Of a stretch of DNA of 64,000 bases, positions 8,638 to 17,255 are shown piece by piece. Source of the stretch: DASZIT01 sp963770635. GTDB lineage: Bacteria > Actinomycetota > Acidimicrobiia > Acidimicrobiales > RAAP-2. Both the position numbers and the translations under genes were made by a program. Location: assembly GCA_963770635.1 (NCBI GenBank), contig CAVYQI010000004.1, positions 1-64,000 of the forward strand. Reading direction: 5' to 3'. Position 1 is the stretch's first letter. The number at the start of each line of letters is the position of its first letter. Below the pieces are notes generated by a model that searched no databases, was not told the origin of the DNA, and worked only from the letters and a program-made list of their open reading frames with translations.

Positions 8638-9565
8638 CCCGCCCGCCGGCCGGCTCAGGCGTTCCGACCAGGGCGGCCAGGACGTCGATCGACGCCTTGA
8701 TCTCCTTCGCCGGAGCCGAACGGCGCCCCGGAGAAGTCGGTGGCCCGACGTCGGCGAACCGCAGGATCTGGCTGACCACCTCGGAGGCGGTGCCGACGAT
8801 GGCCACGTCGGCCGGACCGGCGGCGCCTTCCCGGTCGAGCATGGCCCGGTAGGAGGGAAGCGGTCCCGTAGATGGCGAAGAGCTCCGCCGCCTTGGCCCG
8901 GGCGGCCGTCGGCGTCGTCGGTGACGCAGACCGGCAGCCCGACCACCACCCGGGGCTCGGGACGGCCCGCCTTGGCCGCCGCGGCCCGGATGGTCGGCAC
9001 CATGTGGGCTTCGATGGTGGCGGGCCCGGTCATCCAGGTGATGGTGCCCGACGCCATGCCGGCCGGCGATGCCCAACATGGTGTCACCGAGGGCGGCCAC
9101 CAACACCGGAGCCGGCGGGGCGGTGATCCCCAGCGGGCCGAAGGTGGAGGCCTTGAGGGTCTCGCCGGTGAAGGAGACCTGTTCGCCTTCGAGGATCGGG
9201 ACCAGGATGGACAGGTACTCCCGCATGTGGCGGGCCGGCTTGTCGAACGACTGGCCGAAGACGTTCTCGATGACCACCTGGTGGGAGAGCCCGATCCCCA
9301 AGGTGAGGCGACCACCGGTGGCCGCCTGCACGGTCAGGGCCTGGGCGGCCAGCATCACCGGGTTCCGGGGGTAGGTGGGCACCACCGCGGTCCCCAGGCC
9401 GATGCCGGGGACCTCGCGACCGACCACCGCCAACACCGTCAGGGCGTCATAGCCGAAGATCTGCGACGTCCACGCCGTCTCGAGGCCGGCCGACGCCAAC
9501 GACGCCACCTGGGCCACCACGTTGTCGATGGGCTGGTCAATGTCGAACATCGATCCAATGCGCAC
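8612..9565 (-). CDS. F420-type LLM-family oxidoreductase, multiply frameshifted
   Basis: The N-terminal 160 residues are an intact luciferase-like barrel start: MRIGSMFDI, GIGLGTAVVPTYPRNP, and GGRLTLGIGLSH. From about 9060 the protein continues in other frames (TITWMTGPATIEAH, then VVVGLPVCVTDDADG, then YRAMLDREGAAGPADVA and EIKASIDVLAAL), so at least three single-base indels are needed. The true stop may be at 8655-8657 rather than 8612. It is convergent with the DsbA-like gene. Reconstructed length is about 300-315 residues, normal for the family. Confidence 0.65.
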   Translation of the reverse strand: MRIGSMFDIDQPIDNVVAQVASLASAGLETAWTSQIFGYDALTVLAVVGREVPGIGLGTAVVPTYPRNPVMLAAQALTVQAATGGRLTLGIGLSHQVVIENVFGQSFDKPARHMREYLSILVPILEGEQVSFTGETLKASTFGPLGITAPPAPVLVAALGDTMLGIAGRHGVGHHHLDDRARHHRSPHGADHPGRGGQGGPSRAPGGGRAAGLRHRRRRRPPGPRRRSSSPSTGPLPSYRAMLDREGAAGPADVAIVGTASEVVSQILRFADVGPPTSPGRRSAPAKEIKASIDVLAALVGTPEPAGGRATGRCGCA

Positions 9566-9725
9566 GCTGATTCTCCTTTTGGGTCCGGCCCTCGGCCCGG
9601 CTCTCGGTCACCCGGGCGGTGGCGATGGCCACGGCCGCCCACCGTACCGGCCCGACTGTGGCCGCGCCCTCGGCGCGCCCTCGGCTCCAATGTGTGCGTC
9701 ACCCCGGCTTCGGGCAGAATGCTCC

Positions 9726-10218
9726 ATGTCAGTTGCCATCGTCATGGGAAGCGCATCCGACGCATCGGTCATGGACGACGCGGTGCAGGTCCTCCGGTCC
9801 TTCGGGGTCGAAGGTCGAGGTCCGGGTCCTCTCCGCCCACCGCACCCCCGACGACGCCATCGAGTTCGCTCGCAACGCGTCGTCCAACGGGATCAAGGTG
9901 ATCATCGCCGCCGCCGGGGGCGCCGCCCATCTGGCCGGCGTGCTGGCTGCCGCCACCCCGGTGCCGGTGATCGGGGTACCGGTGGCGCTGGCCAACCTCG
10001 GCGGGCTCGACTCGCTGTTGGCCATGGTCCAGATGCCGAAAGGCGTCCCGGTGGCGGTGGTGGCGGTCAACGGCGCCCGGAACGCCGGGCTCCTGGCCGT
10101 GCGGATCATGGCGCTCTCCGATGAGCGCCTGGCCGTCGAGCAGGACCGGTACATCAAGGAGCTCGCCGAGCAGGTCCGCGACCAGGATGCGGAGATGGTG
10201 GCCCGCTACAACAGCTAA
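9726..10218 (+). CDS. purE: N5-carboxyaminoimidazole ribonucleotide mutase PurE, frameshifted
   Basis: Class I PurE, which converts N5-CAIR to CAIR in de novo purine synthesis. The N-terminal MGSASDASVMDDAV is the CAIR phosphate-binding motif and LSAHRTPDD carries the catalytic His. The rest (AAAGGAAHLAGVLAA, GVPVALANLGGLDSLL, QMPKGVPVA) is typical. The two halves are in different frames; deleting one G at 9813-9814 gives VEVEVRVLSAHRTP. The full product is about 163 residues. No purK is visible nearby. Confidence 0.88.
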
Positions 10219-10231
10219 CGGCCGGCCGACC

Positions 10232-11222
10232 TCAGTCGGCGTCCCAGGGGGGGGCCAGGCCGCGGATCGCCTCCTCCAGGTCGACACCGATCGGCATCAC
10301 CGCCATGGCCGGGATGTCGATCCCGTTGGCCACGTACCGGCCCACGTGGGCCCGGCACTCATCGAACGACCCGTGGACGACCAGCGAATCCACCACCTCG
10401 TCGGGGATGACTTCCAGCGCCCGCTTGCGGTCGCCCGCCTGCCACGCCTCCCACATCGGCTCGAGGACCGGTCCGCGGCCCAGCCAGCGGTGGAACTCGG
10501 CGTAGACGCCGACGTTGAGGTAGGCGGCGATCATCCGGCGGCCGACCTTGCGCACCATGTCGGCGTCCTCCGACGGGCACACGAAGATCCGGGCCGCCAT
10601 CGGGATGTCCGCGCCGACCTCCGGCTTCACCGTGGCCACGTCCCCAGCCGACAGCCAGTTGACGATGACCCCGTCCGCCTCCCGGCCGGCCAGTCGGAGC
10701 ATGCCCGAACGAAGGGCGGCCAGGAAGATCGGGGGTGGATGTTCGACGGGCGGGCCAGCCGGAAGCCGCGCACGGTGAAGGTGTCGTACTCGTGGTCGAC
10801 CTTCTCCCCGGCCAGCGCCGAACGCAGGAACCGGATGGTGTCCCGGACCCGCTTGTAGGGCTCGACGAACTCGGCGGCGTTCCAGCGGCCGACGATCACG
10901 TCGGACGAGGTTCCCAGGCCGAAGGCGAACCTCCCGGGGGCGGCTTCGGCCATGGCCGCCGCCTGCTGGGCCATCAGCGCCGGTCCCCGGGTGTAGGCGG
11001 GGATGATGGCCACCCCGAGCCGGAGGTCGGGTGCGGCCAGGCCGCGGCCAGGGCCAGCGGGGTGAGGCCGTCGGTCCCGTCGGTCTCCGCCGACCACACG
11101 TCGGTGTAGCCCAGCTCGACCAATTGCCGGTACCACCTGCGATGTTCCGCCAGGGTGACCCCGTCGAAGGGGACGGTGATCCCATAGCGTCGGGCAGGGG
11201 CGGGATCGGCGGCAGCGGTCAT
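10232..11222 (-). CDS. F420-type LLM-family oxidoreductase, frameshifted
   Basis: A luciferase-like oxidoreductase of about 330 residues spread over three frames. The first part is MTAAADPAPARRYGITVP with ELGYTDVWSAE; the middle is LRLGVAIIPAYTRGPALMA and FAFGLGTSSDVIVGRWN; the end is PIFLAALRSGMLRLAG to GLAPPWDAD. The switches fall near 11040 and near 10735, the latter beside a run of five G. The FGLGTSSDVIV segment corresponds to the F420 phosphate loop. The start at 11222 gives a sensible N-terminus. The substrate is unknown. It is convergent with purE. Confidence 0.7.
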
Positions 11223-11258
11223 GGACCCATTGATACACCTACTTGTCATGCTGTCACC

Positions 11259-11512
11259 ATGAGCAGCAACCGACCGAGCCGGAAGCCGGCCCACCAACCC
11301 GAACTGCCTCTGCCCGGGGCCCAACCCGGCGAATCGGCACCGCCGGCTTCCGAGCCCGCGGCCCCCGGAAGAGCTGGCGCCTCGACGAGCGCACCCGCCT
11401 GATCGGGCGCCAGGGGATCGCCGCCGCCCGGGCGTTGTTGGCCGCCCACGATCCCAACCGTCAGCGCCCGGACGGACCTGGCCGCGGTCGGCACACCGGG
11501 CGCGCCGCCTGA
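11259..11512 (+). CDS. Small hypothetical basic protein, frameshifted
   Basis: The first half, MSSNRPSRKPAHQPELPL followed by a Pro/Ala-rich stretch, and the second half, SWRLDERTRLIGRQGIAAAR and AAHDPNRQRPDG, are in different frames that meet at a run of five C near 11362. The WRLDERTRxxGRxGIAxAR pattern resembles small conserved actinobacterial proteins of unknown function that I have seen but cannot name. The reconstructed length is about 84 residues. It is divergent from the oxidoreductase at 10232-11222, with 36 bases between the starts. Confidence 0.5.
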
Positions 11513-11538
11513 CCGGTGCACACGCTACGGTCGGGATC

Positions 11539-12378
11539 ATGCCAACGGTCGCCGAGCGTCTGGGCTACCCAGCCGATGCCAAACTGCTGCTCCTGCAATG
11601 CTGCGAGTTGGGGTTCTGCCATGCATCCAACGACGGGGTGTTCGAGTCGCTGCGCGACGGGATCGGCACTTCGGCCTCCCTGATGGTGCCGGCGCCGTGG
11701 GCACGGGAGGCGGCTTCCCGCTACCGGGGCGAGGATGTCGGCGTCCGGCTCACCCTCAACGCCGAGCACGATCTGTACCGGTGGGGACCCATCACCCAGG
11801 CCCCGTCGCTCCTCGACGGCGACGGAGGATTCCCCCGCACCATCACCGATATGTGGGACCACGCCGACCTCGACGAGGTCCGACGGGAGTGCCGGGCCCA
11901 GATCGAACGAGCCGTGCTGTGGGGATTCGATGTCAGCCACCTCGACGCCCATCTCGACGCCCTCATCCTCCGGCCCGAGTTCTTCGACGTCTACCTCGAG
12001 TTGGCGTTGGACTTCGGGCTACCCCTCCGGCTGCTGGGCGCCGACGCCGAGCCGAACATCGGGTTCCCCTTCCGGAAGCTGGCCGCCGACGAGGGGGTGC
12101 TGTTCGCCGACCAACGGGCCCAACTCTCGACGACCGTCCATCCCCCCCGGCAGGCCCTGATCGACCTGCTCCCCACCCTGAAGCCCGGGGTCACCGAAGT
12201 GACACTCCGGCCGGCCGTCGACACCCCGGAACTGCGGGCCATCACCCTCGACTGGAGGTCCCGGGTCTCCGACCACATCCTGATGGTCGACGAACGGGGA
12301 ATCGGCAACCTCATCGCCGGGGCCGGGATCACCCTCATCGGGTACCGGCCGCTGCGTGACGCCATGCGGCGCAGCTGA
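11539..12378 (+). CDS. ChbG/YdjC-like deacetylase homologue with altered metal site
   Basis: A 279-residue protein aligned over its length with YdjC/ChbG carbohydrate deacetylases: TSASLMVPAPWAREAA, VGVRLTLNAEHDLYRWGP, FDVSHLDAHLDAL and EFFDVYLELAL are recognisable. The usual DD-containing metal motif near the N-terminus is instead CCELGFCHASNDG, and the usual GVHLTL is GVRLTL, replacing one metal-ligand His by Arg. HxDxH (HLDAH) is intact. It may therefore have lost or changed catalysis. ATG at 11539 is the only sensible start. The frame is intact. Confidence 0.75.
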   Translation: MPTVAERLGYPADAKLLLLQCCELGFCHASNDGVFESLRDGIGTSASLMVPAPWAREAASRYRGEDVGVRLTLNAEHDLYRWGPITQAPSLLDGDGGFPRTITDMWDHADLDEVRRECRAQIERAVLWGFDVSHLDAHLDALILRPEFFDVYLELALDFGLPLRLLGADAEPNIGFPFRKLAADEGVLFADQRAQLSTTVHPPRQALIDLLPTLKPGVTEVTLRPAVDTPELRAITLDWRSRVSDHILMVDERGIGNLIAGAGITLIGYRPLRDAMRRS

Positions 12379-12405
12379 GCACCGGCTCCCGGGCGGCCGC
12401 CTTTC

Positions 12406-12423
12406 CCACCCGGTTGCGGGTGG
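12406..12423. terminator. Perfect hairpin, possible terminator
   Basis: A 7-bp perfect stem CCACCCG/CGGGTGG closes a GTTG loop in the 67-base gap after the YdjC-like gene. Flanking TTT on the left and AAA on the right could extend it. There is no long U tract on either strand, so a rho-independent role is uncertain. Confidence 0.35.
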
Positions 12424-12445
12424 AAACTATCGTGACCCATCGTCA

Positions 12446-13189
12446 ATGGGAGCTGCCATGGTCGGAGAAGGCGAGTCGAGGGTCACCACCACACCGGAGA
12501 CCACCGGAGGCGTCGGCCCGCCCTCCGAGCCGGAGCCCTTTGCCCTCGATGGTCTGATCCTGCTGAGCGGGGACGGCAACGCCCCGCATCCGGTCGACGG
12601 GATCCGGCTCACCTTCGACGACCAGGGCGTGGGCGTGGTCCACAGCCCCGAGGAGCCGCCCCGGCTCCTCCCCTGGTCATCCCTGATCGCCCACACGGTC
12701 GAGCCCTGGACCGGCGGGGTCACCCCGGAATGGTGGGTCGACCCGGAGTTCAACCGCACCGGCGAAGGCATCGGCGATGACCACGACGTCATCGATCCGG
12801 TCGCCACCGAACGCTCGTCCTCCCTGACCCGGGACGGGGCGCTGATCAGCCTCCGGACCGTGCTCGCCACCTACCGGTTTCTACTGCCGGACGGGAACGT
12901 CGACGAGCTGCGGCCCCGGGTGGGGGCGTTCGCCCTCCGCCACCAGGGCCCGTCAGGTTCGTCATCGACGGCCACCGTGTTCGCCGGCCGGTCGGCGGGC
13001 AGGGGTGGGCGCCCATCGCCGGGGCTCACCTGGAGGAGAGTCCGACCGGCGCTCACCGTCGTGCTGATCGCCTTTCTGCTGACCGCCGCCATTCTCATCG
13101 TGCTCCAGAGTGCCGGTACCGTCCACCTCCCGTTCCTGGGCGGGGCCAACTCGGGAACCGTCGAAGGTGGCGGGCTCAGAATTCGGTGA
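12446..13189 (+). CDS. Hypothetical single-pass membrane protein
   Basis: A 247-residue protein of unknown family. The N-terminal two thirds form a soluble domain (LDGLILLSGDGNAPHPVDG, VVHSPEEPPRLLPWSSL, TPEWWVDPEFN, LISLRTVLATYRFLLPDG) that looks like a Trp-rich beta domain. A linker rich in Ser, Gly and Arg leads to one hydrophobic helix at about residues 200-222 (LTVVLIAFLLTAAILIVL) and a short Gly-rich tail. With no N-terminal signal it is probably a C-tail-anchored protein with the main domain in the cytoplasm. The end overlaps the convergent SCP2-like gene by 14 bases. Confidence 0.6.
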   Translation: MGAAMVGEGESRVTTTPETTGGVGPPSEPEPFALDGLILLSGDGNAPHPVDGIRLTFDDQGVGVVHSPEEPPRLLPWSSLIAHTVEPWTGGVTPEWWVDPEFNRTGEGIGDDHDVIDPVATERSSSLTRDGALISLRTVLATYRFLLPDGNVDELRPRVGAFALRHQGPSGSSSTATVFAGRSAGRGGRPSPGLTWRRVRPALTVVLIAFLLTAAILIVLQSAGTVHLPFLGGANSGTVEGGGLRIR

Positions 13190-13562
13190 CCTCGGCGATC
13201 CGTCGCCGCAGATCCTGGTATTCCGGGGTGTTGGTCACCGGCAGCAGGCGCATCATGATGCCCATCGAGCCGGCCACCTTCATCCGGCCCTGCATGAAGG
13301 CCACGTTGGGATCCAGGTCCCCCCTGGCCATGGCCATGGCGTCGGGTCGGGCGGTGGTGAGGGTGACGTCGGCGTTGTCCACGTCACCGACCGCGCTCCG
13401 GCGCAGGTGCCCGTCCTCGAGTACCCAGTAGTAGCGGACGTCACCGTCGGGCCCGCCGGTGACGATGAACTGCATCCGGGCCGAGAGGCCGGGGCGCTCG
13501 GGTTGGTCGGCGGCCAGCGCCCGGGTCTGGTCGAACCACTCGTCAGTCAGCCAGGTGCTCAC
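13176..13562 (-). CDS. SCP2-like sterol/lipid-binding domain protein
   Basis: A 128-residue protein matching the SCP2 sterol carrier fold: an initial helix with WFDQTRALA, strands MQFIVTGG and RYYWVLEDGHLR, the DVTLTTARPDAMAMARGDLDPNVAFMQGRMKVAG core typical of SCP2 domains, and a C-terminal helix. In actinobacteria such proteins accompany lipid and CoA metabolism. The start MSTWLTDEWF is followed by a full domain. The ligand is unknown. Confidence 0.78.
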   Translation of the reverse strand: MSTWLTDEWFDQTRALAADQPERPGLSARMQFIVTGGPDGDVRYYWVLEDGHLRRSAVGDVDNADVTLTTARPDAMAMARGDLDPNVAFMQGRMKVAGSMGIMMRLLPVTNTPEYQDLRRRIAEVTEF

Positions 13563-13594
13563 AGGACGTCGATGCTATCGGGGCGTTCCCTGTC

Positions 13595-14533
13595 TCAGGT
13601 GGCCACGGAGCCGCCGGGTACTGCCCGGATACCGGCGAACAGATCGCTCTCCCGCGCCTCGGGGCCCTTCATGGTGTCGGGATCCACCTCGGCGATCGAC
13701 ACTCCGTCTCCGGTCACCGACGCCACCAGCGCCAGCTCGTAGTCGTCATGGGGATGGATCCCGTCCATCACCTCGGGTGGGAGACCGAACCAGAACCGTG
13801 AGGTCGGATCCACCTGGGTGGCGTGGGCCAGAAGCGCCTCCCGACGGATGTGGCCGAAGGCCGAGACGTCCACCTCGGTGGTGATGGGGGCCTCGGTCAT
13901 TCCCTTCCAACGCTGGCGCCAGGTGTCGTCGAAGGGGGACTCGAGCCCCAGCTCGATGAACTTGAGGTGGATCTCCCGGAAGCGGGCCACCGAAAAGGTG
14001 GTGTAGTAGAGCTTGGTCGGCTGCCACGGGTCGCCGGCCTCCGGGAACCGGCCGGGGTCGCCGGCGGCCCGGAAGGCCACGATCCCGATGTCATGGACCC
14101 GCAGATGGTCAGGGTGCGGGTAGCCGGACTGCTCGTCCCCGTAGATGACCATGACCTGAGGCTTGGTGCGGCGGACGATCTCCACCAGTCGCCCCACGGC
14201 CTCGTCGAGCGGAGCCTGGGCAAAGGAGTCGGGGTTGGCGTTGGACTCGCTCCCGGCCATCCCCGAGTCGCGGTAGCCGAGCATGACCACCTCGTCGTAG
14301 CCGATCACCGAGGTGGCCTGGGCCAGCTCCTTCAGGCGGACCTCCGGGAGGTGCTCCCGCACCTCGGGGGTGTCCATGGCCGGGTTGAGGATCTCCCCCT
14401 CTTCCCCTCCGGTGCAGCACACCAATACTGTGTGAATGCCCTCCTGGTGGTACCGGGCAACCGTCCCGGCGCCCTTGGACGACTCGTCGTCGGGATGGGC
14501 ATGGACCGTCAACAGGCAAAGCGATTCGGGCAC
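13595..14533 (-). CDS. mca: Mycothiol S-conjugate amidase Mca-like
   Basis: A 312-residue PIG-L-family zinc hydrolase close to Mca, which cleaves mycothiol conjugates into a mercapturic acid and GlcN-inositol during detoxification. The motif is LTVHAHPDDESSKGAGT, followed by CCTGGEEGEILNPAMD, MLGYRDSGMAG and GYPHPDHLRVHDIG. The long insert (SVARFREIHLKF, DDTWRQRWKGMTEAPITTEVDV) is characteristic of Mca rather than MshB. GTG at 14533 gives the usual short N-terminus; GTG at 14542 or ATG at 14572 are alternatives. It is divergent from pspA. Confidence 0.85.
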   Translation of the reverse strand: MPESLCLLTVHAHPDDESSKGAGTVARYHQEGIHTVLVCCTGGEEGEILNPAMDTPEVREHLPEVRLKELAQATSVIGYDEVVMLGYRDSGMAGSESNANPDSFAQAPLDEAVGRLVEIVRRTKPQVMVIYGDEQSGYPHPDHLRVHDIGIVAFRAAGDPGRFPEAGDPWQPTKLYYTTFSVARFREIHLKFIELGLESPFDDTWRQRWKGMTEAPITTEVDVSAFGHIRREALLAHATQVDPTSRFWFGLPPEVMDGIHPHDDYELALVASVTGDGVSIAEVDPDTMKGPEARESDLFAGIRAVPGGSVAT

Positions 14534-14600
14534 GCCGATCACGCTACCGGGCGGCGAGCACCTAAGCTCCATTGCGAAGAGTGAGGGAGGAAGTACCACT

Positions 14601-15368
14601 ATGAGCGTCATGAAGCGCCTGTCGGGAATCGTGCAGGCAAAGACCAATAAATTGCTCGACAAGGCGGAGGATCCCCGGGAATCCCTCGACCTGTCCTACC
14701 AGAAGCAATTGGAGAGCCTCCAGAAGGTCCGCCGCAGCGTGGCCGATGTCACCACGGCCAAGAAGCGGATCGAGCTGCAGGCCAGCCAACTGCAAACCTC
14801 GGCGGACAAATTGCAGCAGCAGGCCAAGCTCGCCCTCGGCCAGGGCAACGAGGACCTGGCCCGGGAGGCGCTGGCCCGCCGGGCGGCGCTGGCCGAGCAG
14901 CTCACCGATCTGAAGACCCAACACGACCAGGTGGCCGGCCAGGAAGTGAAGCTGGTCGACACCGCCCAGAGGCTCCAGACCCAGGTCGACTCCTTCCGCA
15001 CCAAGAAGGAGACGATGAAGGCCACCTACACCGCCGCCGAGGCTCAGACCAAGATCGGCGAGGCCGTCTCCGGCATCTCCGAGTCGATGAGCGACGCCGG
15101 CATGTCCATGCAGCGGGCCCAGGACAAGATCGACGGGATGCAGGCCCGGGCCGGAGCCATGGACGAGCTGCTGTCTTCCGGGGCCCTCACCAATCTGACC
15201 GCCCCGGTCGACGACATCCAGGCCGAGCTGGACAAGGTATCCAAGACCGACACCGTCGACACCGAGTTGGCCGCGCTCAAGGCCGAGATCGGGGCCAGCG
15301 GCCCGGCCGGCGAGCTGTCATCGGCGCCCCCGGCTCCGGCCGCCTCCCCGGAGCCACCGGCGTCATGA
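14601..15368 (+). CDS. pspA: PspA/IM30-family membrane stress protein
   Basis: A 255-residue PspA/IM30 homologue, a peripheral membrane protein that polymerises on damaged membranes (ESCRT-III-like). The first 30 residues form the amphipathic helix region (MSVMKRLSGIVQAKTNKLLDK type). A long coiled coil runs from about residue 25 to 170, rich in Gln, Ala, Lys and Glu, and the tail is Ala/Pro/Ser-rich. The Shine-Dalgarno AGGGAGGAAG sits about 8 bases upstream. It is the first gene of a four-gene operon with pspAA, htpX and pspAB. Confidence 0.9.
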   Translation: MSVMKRLSGIVQAKTNKLLDKAEDPRESLDLSYQKQLESLQKVRRSVADVTTAKKRIELQASQLQTSADKLQQQAKLALGQGNEDLAREALARRAALAEQLTDLKTQHDQVAGQEVKLVDTAQRLQTQVDSFRTKKETMKATYTAAEAQTKIGEAVSGISESMSDAGMSMQRAQDKIDGMQARAGAMDELLSSGALTNLTAPVDDIQAELDKVSKTDTVDTELAALKAEIGASGPAGELSSAPPAPAASPEPPAS

Positions 15369-15646
15369 TCGTCCGGATCCTGGGGGAGGACCAATACGAT
15401 GTACCCGAGGACCAACGGGCCACGCTCGACGATCTGGACAAGACGCTGGTGAAAGCGGTCGACGCCAACGACGAGACTGCCTTCACCTCCGCCCTGTTGG
15501 CCCTCGCCGCCGAGGTACGGCGGGTGGGAACGCCAGTGCCGGACGATGCGTTCATCCCCTCCGAACTGGTCGTTCCCTTCGCCGACGCCTCGCTGGAAGA
15601 GACCAAGCGGTTGCTGGCCGACGCCGCTCCCGCCGACGAAGGATAA
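15365..15646 (+). CDS. pspAA: PspA-associated protein PspAA
   Basis: A 93-residue protein starting MIVRILGEDQYDVPEDQR, which matches PspAA, a small domain often encoded directly after pspA in actinobacteria and archaea. It has the LDDLDKTLVKAV helix, EVRRVGTPVPDDAF and the SELVVPFADASLEETKRLL tail. The ATGA overlap with pspA indicates coupled translation. The exact role is unknown; it probably binds or modulates PspA. Confidence 0.88.
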   Translation: MIVRILGEDQYDVPEDQRATLDDLDKTLVKAVDANDETAFTSALLALAAEVRRVGTPVPDDAFIPSELVVPFADASLEETKRLLADAAPADEG

Positions 15647-15662
15647 GGACGACGACTCACCG

Positions 15663-16603
15663 ATGACGACTGCCAGCAAGATTCCACCCGATCACGGCCT
15701 GACCGTCCGGATGTTCACCACCGGGCTGATGCTGGTGATCCTCTACGGGGCCGTGGTCGGCCTGCTGATCGCCTTCGGTATCTCCTATGTGGTGGTGCTG
15801 GTGATCGCGGCCATCCTCCTGTTCTGCCAGTACTGGTTCTCCGACAAGATCGCCCTGTTCGGGATGGGTGGTCGGGTGGTCACCCCCGAGCAGGCACCCC
15901 AGCTCCACGGGGCCATCGATCGCCTCTGCGCCCTGGCCGACATGAAGAAGCCACGGGTGGCCATCGCCGATACCGATGTCCCCAATGCCTTTGCCACCGG
16001 CCGGAGCCCGAACAGCGCAGTGGTCTGCGCCACCACCGGTCTGATGCGCCGTCTCGACGAGCCCGAGCTCGAGGCGGTGCTGGCCCATGAGCTCTCCCAC
16101 GTGGCCCACCGGGACGTGGCGGTGATGACCATCGCCAGTTTCCTCGGCGTGGCGGCCGGACTCATCACCCGAATCATGTTCTGGACCGGGATGATGGGCG
16201 GGTTCGGCGGCAATCGGGGCGGCGGCAACAACAACAGCCAAGACCAGGCGGCCATGATCGAATTGGCCGTGCTGGCCGCGTCGGTGGTGGTCTATGCCAT
16301 CAGCTTCCTCCTCACCCGGGCCCTCTCCCGCTACCGGGAGCTGGCTGCCGACCGCTCGGGGGCGCTGCTGACCGGGCAGCCGTCGGTCCTGGCCTCGGCC
16401 CTGGTGAAGGTCACTGGCGAGATGTCCCGGATCCCCACCCGGGACCTCCGCTCGGCGGAGGCGTTCAACGCCTTCTTCTTCACCCCGGCCATCGCCTCCA
16501 AGCAGGGGGTCAGCCTGTCCACCATCTTCTCCACCCACCCGACGCTCAGACGCGCCTCGACCAGCTGGCCAAGATCGAAGCCGAGCTGGCTCGCACCGCC
16601 TGA
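15663..16603 (+). CDS. htpX: HtpX-like membrane zinc metalloprotease, C-terminal frameshift
   Basis: An M48 family protease of about 313 residues that degrades misfolded membrane proteins. Two membrane helices occur in the first 65 residues (MLVILYGAVVGLLIAF, VVVLVIAAILLFCQYW). The zinc motif HELSH is at about residue 142, and the third ligand Glu lies in RYRELAADRSGA. Two more helices lie between, with a Gly/Asn-rich loop. After STHPTL the frame changes: one base missing near 16543 gives TRLDQLAKIEAELARTA and a stop at 16601-16603, which meets pspAB. Without that fix the frame runs on to 16814. Confidence 0.88.
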
Positions 16604-17220
16604 TGGGTCTGCTCAACACGATCATGGGCCGGACCAAGCCGGTCGAGGCCAACCTCGACGCCCTGTTCGGGCTCCCGTCCGCCGCCCTCACCCTCCAGAG
16701 TGCGGCGGGGATGACCCTGTCGGGACGGGCCGGCGTCTGTTACAAGCCGCCGACCGGACAGGGGTTCGGGGACATGCAGGCCGAAGTCATGAAGCTGCTC
16801 GATCGGGAAGGTGACTGCCAGCTCCGGACGGCCGAGGACACCTACGGGTATCACTGGGTGGTGGTGGAGAACCCCGACATCGAGTCGCTGGTCACCGAGA
16901 TCCACCTGATCAATTCGTCGCTGTCCGACTCCGGATGGGGACCCCAGCTGCTCTGCTCGGTTTTCGGGGTGGCCAGCCTCCCGGTTGGGGCCGCCTCCTC
17001 CGACGCCGGGTCGCCCCCCGGGCCGACCACGGTCCTCAACTCGACCGGGTTCCTGGTCTATCTGTTCAAGCGGGGCACCTTCTACCCGTTCGTCCCCGAC
17101 GGCAAAGAGCACCGCAACATGGAGCAGGAGCTGAAGCTCAAGAGCCTGGTCGCCAACGACCTGACCATCGAGACCGACCTCGACCGGTGGTTCCCATTGT
17201 GGGACCTGCCGGTGGGCTGA
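16603..17220 (+). CDS. pspAB: PspA-associated protein PspAB
   Basis: A 205-residue protein matching PspAB, the fourth member of the pspA-pspAA-htpX-pspAB cluster. Landmarks are the start MGLLNTIMGRTKPVEANLD, RAGVCYKPPTGQGF, YGYHWVVVENPD, LVTEIHLINSSL, LLCSVFG and the C-terminal DLTIETDLDRWFPLWDLPVG. The TGATG overlap with the corrected htpX stop supports both the frameshift correction and operon structure. The molecular role is unknown. Confidence 0.88.
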   Translation: MGLLNTIMGRTKPVEANLDALFGLPSAALTLQSAAGMTLSGRAGVCYKPPTGQGFGDMQAEVMKLLDREGDCQLRTAEDTYGYHWVVVENPDIESLVTEIHLINSSLSDSGWGPQLLCSVFGVASLPVGAASSDAGSPPGPTTVLNSTGFLVYLFKRGTFYPFVPDGKEHRNMEQELKLKSLVANDLTIETDLDRWFPLWDLPVG

Positions 17221-17255
17221 AGCTCGCCTGACGCGTCTGGCCTCCGGGCTCGCGA

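Noticed and set aside
7854..9814. Programmed ribosomal frameshifting as the cause of the breaks
   Set aside because: Several unrelated genes are affected, no slippery heptamer or stimulatory structure recurs, and the fixes are mostly simple G-run corrections.
16604..16814. A 70-codon read-through extension of HtpX over pspAB
   Set aside because: The extension has no HtpX similarity and overlaps pspAB; a one-base correction gives the expected end.
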